Part shown: piece after piece, positions 1 to 5,969 of the stretch
Layout: each line of letters starts with the position of its first letter
Numbering within the stretch: position 1 is the stretch's first letter
From: an uncultured Spirochaetales bacterium
GTDB lineage: Bacteria; UBP6; UBA1177
Direction of reading: 5' to 3'
Assembly (NCBI GenBank): GCA_902780365.1
Contig: CACZFE010000059.1
Location: forward strand, 1 to 14,130
Length of the DNA: 14,130 nucleotides
The notes under the pieces: generated by a model
What the model saw: the letters and a program-made list of their open reading frames with translations, nothing else
What the model was told of the DNA's origin: nothing
The model's database searches: none
Made by a program: the position numbers and the translations under genes

Positions 1-588
1 CACAATTCGACGAGGCAGTCGACGATCATCCGCGACATGGCGAAAAAATACGGGATTTTCGTGCTCTGCGGCGCCGAGATCAACACGAAAGAGGAGATCC
101 ACTGCCTTGCATTCATGGAAGACGACGAAAAACTCGCGGTTTTTCAGAATTATCTCGACGAACACCTGATAAAAGTGCCGAACAATCCCGAAAAAATGGG
201 ATACCAGGTCGTTGTGAACGAGGCTGAGGAGATAATTTACGAAGAGGAAAATCTTCTTATCGCCGCAATAGACCAGGATATCGAGGCGGCAGAAAAATTC
301 GTCCACTCGCTCGGCGGGATCTTCATTCCGGCGCACATCAACAAGACCGTGAACAGCCTTCTCGGGCAGCTCGGTTTCATTCCGCCGGACCTGAAACCTG
401 ACGCGGTCGAGATTTCGAGGCACATCACGAGAGAAAAATTCCTCGCCGAAAATCCGTTCGTGAAGGGTTTCAACATCACGACGGCGAGCGACGCCCACAT
501 TCCGGGCGATATCGGAAAGATCGCGTCTGTTTTAAAAAAAAAAAAAAGAAGTTTCGCCGAAATATCAACATCTTCGAGGACACTGTGA
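1..588 (+). CDS. PHP-domain metal-dependent phosphoesterase, 5' end outside window
   Basis: The frame is open from base 1, so the start lies upstream; an ATG at 37 is internal. PHP enzymes are metal-dependent hydrolases of phosphoester bonds. Visible metal-site motifs are HNST at the very start (the second half of the usual DHN), CGAEI and EEIH, PAHI near base 340, and SDAH near 487-498. About 195 residues are present, close to the remainder of a family member of about 230-240 residues. The C-terminus (KKKKRSFAEI...) runs through a tract of 14 A at 534-547 and stops at 586-588, four bases into the next annotated frame. PHP genes of this type are, from memory, common neighbours of trimeric or tetrameric [FeFe]-hydrogenase operons, which fits the genes downstream. 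The substrate is unknown. The last residues after the A-tract are uncertain because the next gene appears damaged at the same point. Confidence 0.85.
   Translation, partial: HNSTRQSTIIRDMAKKYGIFVLCGAEINTKEEIHCLAFMEDDEKLAVFQNYLDEHLIKVPNNPEKMGYQVVVNEAEEIIYEEENLLIAAIDQDIEAAEKFVHSLGGIFIPAHINKTVNSLLGQLGFIPPDLKPDAVEISRHITREKFLAENPFVKGFNITTASDAHIPGDIGKIASVLKKKKRSFAEISTSSRTL
534..547 (+). repeat. A14 homopolymer at the PHP/ATPase junction
   Basis: Fourteen consecutive A residues lie where PHP homology ends and GHKL ATPase homology begins. The two genes are in frames that differ by -1 across the tract. A -1 slip of ribosome or polymerase, or a run of 15 or 12 A instead of 14, would join them into one reading frame. 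It is a natural site for indel error, slippage or misassembly. Confidence 0.8.
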
Positions 589-1037
589 AAAATGTCTATT
601 CGATAGAAATCAAGGATGACGGCTGCGGGATGTCGCCTGAACTTCTAGCAAAAGTGACAGACCCCTTCACGACGAGCCGAACCACCCGAAAAGTCGGGCT
701 CGGAGTCCCGCTTTTCAAACACACGGCGGAGCAGAGCGGCGGACACCTCGAAATCACTTCCGAAGTCGGAGTCGGAACGGTGATCAAGGCGACGATGCAG
801 CACGACAACATCGACAGGCCGATACTGGGAAGCGTCGCCGCGGTTTTTGTCCAGACAGTAGCTTCGAATCCCGAGATCCGCTTTGTCTACACCCACACGA
901 AAGACGGCAAAAGCTATGTTTTCGATACCGACGAAGTCAACGAGGCGCTTGACGGAATGCCGATCCAAAGCCCCGAAGTCATCAACTATCTCATCGGAAT
1001 GATCAACGAAAATCTCAAAGAGATCGGAGTCGATTAA
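585..1037 (+). CDS. GHKL (HATPase) ATP-binding protein, N-box end missing
   Basis: This is a histidine-kinase-like ATPase domain without a kinase dimerisation region. The G1 box DDGCGM, the DPFTTSRTTRKVGLG stretch (F/G2 region), and a GVGT box near base 770 are clear. The C-terminal part (NIDRPILG, NPEIRFVYTH, DTDEVNEAL) matches the small ATP-binding proteins I recall beside [FeFe]-hydrogenase genes. The first usable start is GTG 585, but ATPase-like residues (NINIFED) continue upstream in the same frame to the A14 tract. There they stop: the N-box helix (LDIxxNSxxA type), which supplies the Mg-binding Asn, is absent. About 20-30 residues are therefore missing. As written the product should not bind ATP normally; it is a fragment, a lesion or an assembly artefact. 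It overlaps the end of the PHP frame by 4 nt. Confidence 0.7.
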   Translation: MKNVYSIEIKDDGCGMSPELLAKVTDPFTTSRTTRKVGLGVPLFKHTAEQSGGHLEITSEVGVGTVIKATMQHDNIDRPILGSVAAVFVQTVASNPEIRFVYTHTKDGKSYVFDTDEVNEALDGMPIQSPEVINYLIGMINENLKEIGVD

Positions 1038-1050
1038 GGTCGTTTTTTTC

Positions 1051-1136
1051 GACGCCGCCAATCTTGTTCGAAATGTCGAAATATCGATATATCGAAATAT
1101 CGACGGCGGCACAACGACGACAAGATTGTTGGCGGC
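1051..1136. repeat. Structured intergenic repeat element, copy 1
   Basis: The head GCCGCCAATCTTGT (1054-1067) is followed by four and a half copies of an 8-bp unit at 1068-1103 (TCGAAATG, TCGAAATA, TCGATATA, TCGAAATA, TCGA). Then comes GGCGGC (1105-1110), which pairs with the GCCGCC of the head. A reversed, slightly expanded copy of the head (ACAAGATTG-TT-GGCGGC, 1120-1136) follows. The same 14-base head, the 8-bp periodicity and a GC-rich closing stem recur at 5847-5907, also between operons. The function is unknown; it resembles REP or MITE-like elements. Confidence 0.7.
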
Positions 1137-1190
1137 AAGTCAGCGGCAAATCATTGATTTAATTATTAAAATTATTTTTTAAAATTAAAG

Positions 1191-1220
1191 TTGACAGCCG
1201 CCCTTTTATTGTTGTATGTT
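1191..1220 (+). promoter_or_regulatory. Sigma70-type promoter of the hydrogenase operon
   Basis: A perfect -35 TTGACA (1191-1196) is separated by 18 bp from a -10-like TATGTT (1215-1220). A very AT-rich stretch just upstream (about 1151-1190) could act as an UP element. Transcription would begin near 1227, leaving a leader of about 50 nt. I looked for a Rex-type palindrome (TTGTxAA-N4-TTxACAA) and saw none. Confidence 0.6.
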
Positions 1221-1280
1221 TCGCCGCGGTTTATTAGTAATTGAGAGTTTCTTTATTTTCAGACAAGGAGGCTTGTTAGT

Positions 1281-1760
1281 ATGGCAACGATTAAAATCAA
1301 TTCTCAGTATTTGAAAGAAATCAAAGAAGTTTGCGCTTCTTTCAATTACGAGAAAGGACAGCTTATCAATGTCCTTAAAAAGACTCAGGAAAAGATCGGT
1401 TACCTTCCGGCAGAAGTCCAGATGGTCATCGCGGAAGAGCTTAAAGTTCCGGTCGCAAAGGTTTACGGTGTAGTTTCATTCTACTCGTTCTTCACAATGG
1501 TTCCGAAGGGAAAACATCCGATTTCGATCTGCCTTGGAACGGCTTGCTACGTCAGAGGCGCAGAAGGCATCCTTCACGAAGTCGAAAGAATTCTTGGCAT
1601 CAAGCCCGGCGAAGTTACCCCGGACGGTCTTTTCTCGCTTGACTGCCTCAGATGTGTCGGCGCATGCGGTCTTGCACCGGTTATTTTGATCGGCGAAAAA
1701 GTTTATCCGCGCGTAACGCCGAATCAGGTTAAAGCAATCCTTGACGAATACAGAAAGTAG
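1281..1760 (+). CDS. hndA: NuoE-like [2Fe-2S] subunit of NAD-linked [FeFe]-hydrogenase
   Basis: This is the thioredoxin-like [2Fe-2S] electron-transfer subunit (HndA/HydC) of the cytoplasmic NAD-linked hydrogenase complex. An N-terminal helical region (about 1-80, with the conserved GYLP and VYGVVSFYSFF) precedes the thioredoxin-like fold. The four expected cluster ligands are present: C84 and C89 (CLGTAC) and C125 and C129 (CVGAC). At 159 residues it is full length. The start at 1281 is supported by AAGGAGG at 1265-1271, nine bases upstream. It is the first gene of a four-gene operon and is followed after 9 bases by hndB. Codon choice is strongly biased, as expected of an abundant metabolic enzyme. 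Confidence 0.95.
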   Translation: MATIKINSQYLKEIKEVCASFNYEKGQLINVLKKTQEKIGYLPAEVQMVIAEELKVPVAKVYGVVSFYSFFTMVPKGKHPISICLGTACYVRGAEGILHEVERILGIKPGEVTPDGLFSLDCLRCVGACGLAPVILIGEKVYPRVTPNQVKAILDEYRK

Positions 1761-1769
1761 GAGGGTAAA

Positions 1770-2159
1770 ATGGCAGTAAAATCACTTGCTGATCTCAAAA
1801 AAATGAGCTCGGAATTCAAAAACACCGTTTCTCTCAGAGAGAACGGAGACAATGTCGATTCCCTTATCCAGATCAAAGTCGCTATGGCTACATGCGGAAT
1901 CGCAAGCGGCGCTAAAGAAGTTATGGATTTCTACCTTGAAGAACTCGACAAACAGGGAATCAAGGCGGTTGTAACCCAGACAGGCTGCATGGGATACTGC
2001 TATGCAGAACCGACGATCGAAGTTAAACTTCCCGGCAAAGATCCTATCGTTTTCGGTCATGTAAATGTCGAAAAAGCTAGCGAAATTCTTGAAAAATACA
2101 TCAAGAACGGCGAGCTCGTAGAAGGTATCATCCCGGTTAATTACGAAACGGTTAAATAA
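1770..2159 (+). CDS. hndB: HndB-like thioredoxin-fold [2Fe-2S] protein
   Basis: This 129-residue protein matches the small thioredoxin-like ferredoxin subunit between the NuoE- and NuoF-like subunits in tetrameric hydrogenases such as HndABCD. The signature is TCGIASGA (C42) and GCMGYC (C73, C77), followed by EP and a beta-rich end (PGKDPIVFGHV). It carries three rather than four of the usual cysteines in this stretch, which I believe is normal for HndB but cannot verify here. It probably relays electrons or stabilises the complex. A strong AGGAGGG ribosome binding site lies just before the start and overlaps the hndA stop. Only 12 bases separate its stop from the ATG of hndC. Its presence marks a tetrameric Hnd type rather than the trimeric HydABC of Thermotoga. 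Confidence 0.92.
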   Translation: MAVKSLADLKKMSSEFKNTVSLRENGDNVDSLIQIKVAMATCGIASGAKEVMDFYLEELDKQGIKAVVTQTGCMGYCYAEPTIEVKLPGKDPIVFGHVNVEKASEILEKYIKNGELVEGIIPVNYETVK

Positions 2160-2171
2160 GGGAGTTTGAGC

Positions 2172-3968
2172 ATGACACATTACAGATTTCATATTCTCTG
2201 CTGCGGCGGTACAGGCTGCAAAGCTTCGAACAGCGCAGGCATAGTAAGAAAATTCGAAGCCGTTCTTAAAGAAAAGAACATCAACGATGTACAGGTCATC
2301 ACAACAGGCTGCTTCGGCTTCTGCGAAAAAGGCCCCATCGTTAAAATACTTCCCGACAATACTTTCTACGTTCAGGTCAAGGAAGAAGATGTCGAGAACA
2401 TCGTAAATGAACACATTATTAAAGGTAGAAAGGTCGAGAGACTTCTCTACACCGACCCGAAAGCAAACGCTCACATCGCCGATTCAAAACACATGGGTTT
2501 CTACAAGAAGCAGATGAGAGTCGCTCTCAGAAACTGCGGTTTCATCAACCCCGAAGACATCCGTGAATACATCGCAAGAGACGGCTATGCTGCTCTCGGC
2601 AAAGTCCTTTCCGAAATGACTCCGGAACAGGCTATCGAAGAAATGAAGAAGTCAGGTCTGCGCGGCAGAGGCGGCGCAGGTTTCCCGACCGGCAAAAAAT
2701 GGGAACTTGCAAGAACACTCGTTCCGAACGCTGAACAGAAATACGTCATCTGCAACGCTGACGAAGGCGACCCTGGTGCATTCATGGACAGATCGATACT
2801 CGAAGGCGACCCGCACTCGATCATCGAAGCTATGGCTATCTGCGGATACTGCATCGGCGCAACGAAAGGTCTTGTTTACATCAGAGCTGAATATCCGCTT
2901 GCAATCAGAAGACTTCAGATCGCTATCGACCAGGCTCGTGAATACGGTCTTCTCGGCAAAGACATCATGGGAACCGGTTTCGAGTTCGACATCGAGCTCA
3001 GATACGGCGCAGGCGCATTCGTATGCGGCGAAGAAACAGCTCTTATCCACTCGATGGAAGGCCAGAGAGGCGAACCGACGATCAAACCTCCGTTCCCGGC
3101 TGTAAAAGGCTACAACGGAATGCCCTCCAACGTAAACAACGTTGAAACTTTCGCAAACGTTCCTGTCATCTACCTCAAGGGCGCTGACTGGTTCAGCAAG
3201 ATCGGAACCGAAAAATCGAAAGGTACGAAGGTTTTCGCGCTTGCCGGCAAGATCAACAACGTCGGTCTTATCGAAGTTCCGATGGGAACGACTCTCCGCG
3301 AGATCATTTATGAAATCGGCGGCGGAATCAAAGGCGGCAAAAAATTCAAAGCTGTTCAGACCGGAGGACCTTCGGGCGGCTGCCTGACAGAAAAACACCT
3401 TGACACTCCGGTTGACTACGAGAGCCTTGCTGCGGCTAAATCGATCATGGGTTCCGGCGGTATGATCGTTATGGACGAAGACAACTGCATGGTTTCGATC
3501 GCAAAATTCTACCTCGACTTCACAGTCGACGAATCCTGCGGCAAATGCACTCCGTGCCGTGTCGGCAACAAGAGAATGAACGAGATCCTCGACAAGATAA
3601 TCAAAGGCAACGGAACTATGGAAGATCTTGATACCCTCAAGAATCTTGCAAACGTCATCAAAGACACCGCTCTCTGCGGACTTGGTCAGACGGCTCCGAA
3701 CCCTGTTATTTCTACTCTTGACAACTTCTACGATGAGTACCTTGCTCACGTAAAAGACAAAAAATGCCCGGCTGGACAGTGCAAAGACCTTCTCAGCTAT
3801 GTCATCAATCCTGAGAAGTGCATAGGCTGCACGGCATGCGCAAGAAAGTGCCCGGTCAACGCAATTACCGGCGTTGTAAAACAGCCTCAGACGATCGACC
3901 AGGAAAAATGTATCAAATGCGGAACCTGCATCGATACATGTAAATTTGGCGCAATTAGCAAACAGTAG
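2172..3968 (+). CDS. hndC: NuoF-like flavoprotein subunit of NAD-linked [FeFe]-hydrogenase
   Basis: This is the NAD(H)-binding FMN subunit (HndC/HydB), 598 residues. An N-terminal thioredoxin-like [2Fe-2S] domain (C11, C16, C47, C51) precedes the NuoF core: GRGGAGFPTGKKW (about 166-178) and CNADEGDPGAFMDR (194-207) for FMN/NADH, and the GAGAFVCGEETAL stretch (279-291). The NuoF [4Fe-4S] ligands are C456, C459, C462 and C502. A C-terminal bacterial ferredoxin domain holds two [4Fe-4S] clusters (C550/C553/C556/C560 and C580/C583/C586/C590). ATG 2172 is chosen over an in-frame TTG at 2166 because GGGAG (2160-2164) lies 7 bases before the ATG but only 1 before the TTG. In related enzymes this subunit is the site where NADH and ferredoxin chemistry is coupled (electron bifurcation). 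The domain set is complete. Confidence 0.96.
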   Translation: MTHYRFHILCCGGTGCKASNSAGIVRKFEAVLKEKNINDVQVITTGCFGFCEKGPIVKILPDNTFYVQVKEEDVENIVNEHIIKGRKVERLLYTDPKANAHIADSKHMGFYKKQMRVALRNCGFINPEDIREYIARDGYAALGKVLSEMTPEQAIEEMKKSGLRGRGGAGFPTGKKWELARTLVPNAEQKYVICNADEGDPGAFMDRSILEGDPHSIIEAMAICGYCIGATKGLVYIRAEYPLAIRRLQIAIDQAREYGLLGKDIMGTGFEFDIELRYGAGAFVCGEETALIHSMEGQRGEPTIKPPFPAVKGYNGMPSNVNNVETFANVPVIYLKGADWFSKIGTEKSKGTKVFALAGKINNVGLIEVPMGTTLREIIYEIGGGIKGGKKFKAVQTGGPSGGCLTEKHLDTPVDYESLAAAKSIMGSGGMIVMDEDNCMVSIAKFYLDFTVDESCGKCTPCRVGNKRMNEILDKIIKGNGTMEDLDTLKNLANVIKDTALCGLGQTAPNPVISTLDNFYDEYLAHVKDKKCPAGQCKDLLSYVINPEKCIGCTACARKCPVNAITGVVKQPQTIDQEKCIKCGTCIDTCKFGAISKQ

Positions 3969-3983
3969 GCAAAGGAGAAACAC

Positions 3984-5762
3984 ATGGATATGATAAAAAT
4001 TACAATCGACGGTAGAGTTTACGAAGTCGAGAACGGAATAACGGTTCTTGAAGCCGCAAAAAGAAACGGCATCAAAATCCCGACGCTCTGCCACATGAAT
4101 CTTAAACCGATCAACTTTGTAAACAAGCCCGCTTCCTGCCGTGTCTGTGTCGTCGAAATGGAAGGCGGAAAAGGAAACCTCGTTCCTGCTTGTGCTACGG
4201 ACGTTAGAGACGGTATGGTCATCAAAACGACATCCGCAAGAGTTCTCAACGCAAGAAAGACAATCGTAGAACTTCTTCTTTCCGACCATCCGAATGATTG
4301 TCTCCAGTGCGCGAAATCGGGTGACTGCGAACTTCAGAGCCTCGCAGCAACACTCGGTATCCGCGAGATCCCGTTCAAAGGTATCCAGTCGACATACAAA
4401 AAGGACAGCACCCTTTCGGTTTACCGTGATGTAGACAAATGCATCATGTGCCGCCGCTGCGAATCGATGTGCTCGAACATCCAGAGCGTCGGTGCTCTTT
4501 CGGCTGTTCACCGCGGTTTCCCGGCAGTTGTAGCTCCGGCATTCGAAGCTGCTCTCGGCGAATCCTCATGTGTAAACTGCGGACAGTGTGTCCAGGTTTG
4601 CCCGGTAGGTGCTCTTACACTCGTTGACAACATCGGCGATGTAGTAAAAGCTCTCAACGACCCGACCAAGACAGTTGTCGTTCAGACAGCTCCGGCAGTC
4701 AGAGTCGCTCTCGGCGAAGAGTTCGGCATGGAACCCGGAACGATCGTTACCGGCAAAATGGCTGCAGCTCTTAGAAGACTCGGCTTCAACTATGTATTCG
4801 ATACCGACTGGTCTGCTGACCTTACCATCATGGAAGAAGGAACTGAGTTCCTCGGCCGTGTAAAGAAATTCCTCGCTGGCGACAAAGATGTCAAACTTCC
4901 GCTCTTCACATCATGCTGCCCGGCATGGGTAACATTCTATGAGAAGAATTTCCCGGATCTTCTTGACTACCCGTCAACCGCTAAATCTCCGCAGGGTATG
5001 TTCGGCGCAGTCGCAAAGAACTACTTCGCTAACAAAATCGGCGTAAAACGTGAAGATATGGTCGTTGTTTCCATCATGCCGTGCCTTGCTAAGAAGAGCG
5101 AAGTTGCACGTCCTGAACTCGGAAACGGCAAAGATCAGGATGTCGATTTCTCGCTGACAACACGCGAGCTCGCTCACATGATCAAACAGTACAACATCGA
5201 CCTCAAAGAACTTCCGGAAGAGGATTTCGATTCTCCGCTCGGACAGTCCACAGGTGCAGCTGTTATCTTCGGAGCAACAGGCGGCGTTATGGAAGCTGCT
5301 CTTCGTACCGCTTACGAAGTTCATACCGGCAAGACCCTTCCGAAAGTCGACTTCATGGAAGTTCGTGGTCTTGAAGGCCTCAAAGAAGCTGTCATTGACG
5401 TTGACGGTCTTCCTGTTAAAGTCGCTGTATGCTACGGCCTCGGCAATGCACGCAAACTCATGGAAGAAGTACGCGCCGGCAACCCGAACGGCTATCACTT
5501 CATCGAAGTCATGGCTTGCACAGGCGGCTGCATCGGCGGCGCAGGTCAGCCCTACCATCACGGCAACGGCGAAATCATCGCAAAACGTATGGAAGCTACC
5601 TACCGTGAAGACGCTGGCAAACCGATCAGAAAGTCTCACGAGAACCCGGATATCATCGCAATTTACAAAGAGTACTACGGTGAGCCGAACAGCCATCTCG
5701 CACACGAACAGCTTCACACTCACTACATTGACAAGAGCGTAAAAATCGAAGAAGTCAAGTAG
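3984..5762 (+). CDS. hndD: Catalytic [FeFe]-hydrogenase subunit, group A3 type
   Basis: This catalytic subunit (HndD/HydA, 592 residues) carries out reversible H2 oxidation or proton reduction at the H-cluster. From the N-terminus: a plant-type [2Fe-2S] domain (C36, C52, C55, C70); a His-ligated [4Fe-4S] site (H102, C106, C109, C115); two [4Fe-4S] clusters (C153/C156/C159/C163 and C196/C199/C202/C206); then the H domain. All three H-cluster motifs are present: TSCCPAW (309-315; C311 the likely proton-transfer Cys, C312 a ligand), MPCLAKKSE (C367), and EVMACTGGCIGGAGQP (C512, C516). The small-subunit-like tail (residues about 545-580, ending LHTHY) is intact. AAAGGAG at 3971-3977 supports the start. 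All catalytic residues are in place, so it looks functional. Maturation genes hydEFG are not in the window. Confidence 0.97.
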   Translation: MDMIKITIDGRVYEVENGITVLEAAKRNGIKIPTLCHMNLKPINFVNKPASCRVCVVEMEGGKGNLVPACATDVRDGMVIKTTSARVLNARKTIVELLLSDHPNDCLQCAKSGDCELQSLAATLGIREIPFKGIQSTYKKDSTLSVYRDVDKCIMCRRCESMCSNIQSVGALSAVHRGFPAVVAPAFEAALGESSCVNCGQCVQVCPVGALTLVDNIGDVVKALNDPTKTVVVQTAPAVRVALGEEFGMEPGTIVTGKMAAALRRLGFNYVFDTDWSADLTIMEEGTEFLGRVKKFLAGDKDVKLPLFTSCCPAWVTFYEKNFPDLLDYPSTAKSPQGMFGAVAKNYFANKIGVKREDMVVVSIMPCLAKKSEVARPELGNGKDQDVDFSLTTRELAHMIKQYNIDLKELPEEDFDSPLGQSTGAAVIFGATGGVMEAALRTAYEVHTGKTLPKVDFMEVRGLEGLKEAVIDVDGLPVKVAVCYGLGNARKLMEEVRAGNPNGYHFIEVMACTGGCIGGAGQPYHHGNGEIIAKRMEATYREDAGKPIRKSHENPDIIAIYKEYYGEPNSHLAHEQLHTHYIDKSVKIEEVK

Positions 5763-5787
5763 TTGATTCAAGCTTGATCCACTTTCC

Positions 5788-5815
5788 AGCCCCGGTCCGC
5801 CGGGGCTTTTTTTTT
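5788..5815 (+). terminator. Intrinsic terminator of the hydrogenase operon
   Basis: An 8-bp GC-rich stem, AGCCCCGG (5788-5795) with CCGGGGCT (5800-5807), closes a TCCG tetraloop and runs straight into nine T residues. It lies 26 bases after the hndD stop. Confidence 0.93.
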
Positions 5816-5846
5816 GTTCTGCGTTGCGGGAATTTTTTTCAATCGC

Positions 5847-5907
5847 CGCGCCGCCAATCTTGTCGATATACCGAGATATCGTTATTGCGTAATCTCGACA
5901 CGGCGCG
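5847..5907. repeat. Structured intergenic repeat element, copy 2
   Basis: The 14-base head GCCGCCAATCTTGT (5850-5863) is identical to 1054-1067. It is followed by degenerate 8-bp units in register: TCGATATA, CCGAGATA, TCGTTATT, GCGTAATC, TCGACACG (5863-5902). The outer stem is CGCGCCG (5847-5853) with CGGCGCG (5901-5907), and an inner stem is CGAGAT (5872-5877) with ATCTCG (5892-5897). The closing stem differs in sequence from copy 1 but still pairs perfectly. Confidence 0.65.
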
Positions 5908-5911
5908 AATG

Positions 5912-5938
5912 TTGTTTTTTTCCTGATTTTCTTTAAAA
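5912..5938 (+). promoter_or_regulatory. Weak candidate promoter of the DUF1566 lipoprotein gene
   Basis: TTGTTT (5912-5917) and TAAAAT (5933-5938) are spaced 15 bp apart, in an AT-rich stretch just after repeat copy 2 and upstream of the gene at 5970. A promoter is expected here because the preceding operon is terminated, but the match is poor. Confidence 0.3.
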
Positions 5939-5969
5939 TTCCGGTGTTTTTGATTTTATTGGAGAAAAA

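Noticed and set aside
1068..1103. Tandem 8-bp units considered as a CRISPR array
   Set aside because: The units are contiguous, far too short and without spacers; they are better described as a simple tandem repeat inside an inverted repeat.
1140..1280. Rex or other redox-regulator operator before the hydrogenase operon
   Set aside because: The AT-rich stretch looked promising, but no palindrome close to the Rex consensus is present.
1782..2474. Minus-strand open frame opposite hndB and the start of hndC
   Set aside because: It is antisense to well-supported genes, of odd composition, and without a ribosome binding site or motif.
2707..3387. Other-frame plus-strand open frames inside hndC
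   Set aside because: They overlap the NuoF core in another frame, and their Ser/Arg-rich translation is typical of out-of-frame reading.
2652..4511. A 619-codon open frame on the minus strand across hndC and hndD
   Set aside because: It lies opposite two genes with complete cofactor motifs, its translation is rich in Cys, Phe, Arg and Ser with no recognisable domain, and it follows from the biased codon use of the + strand genes.
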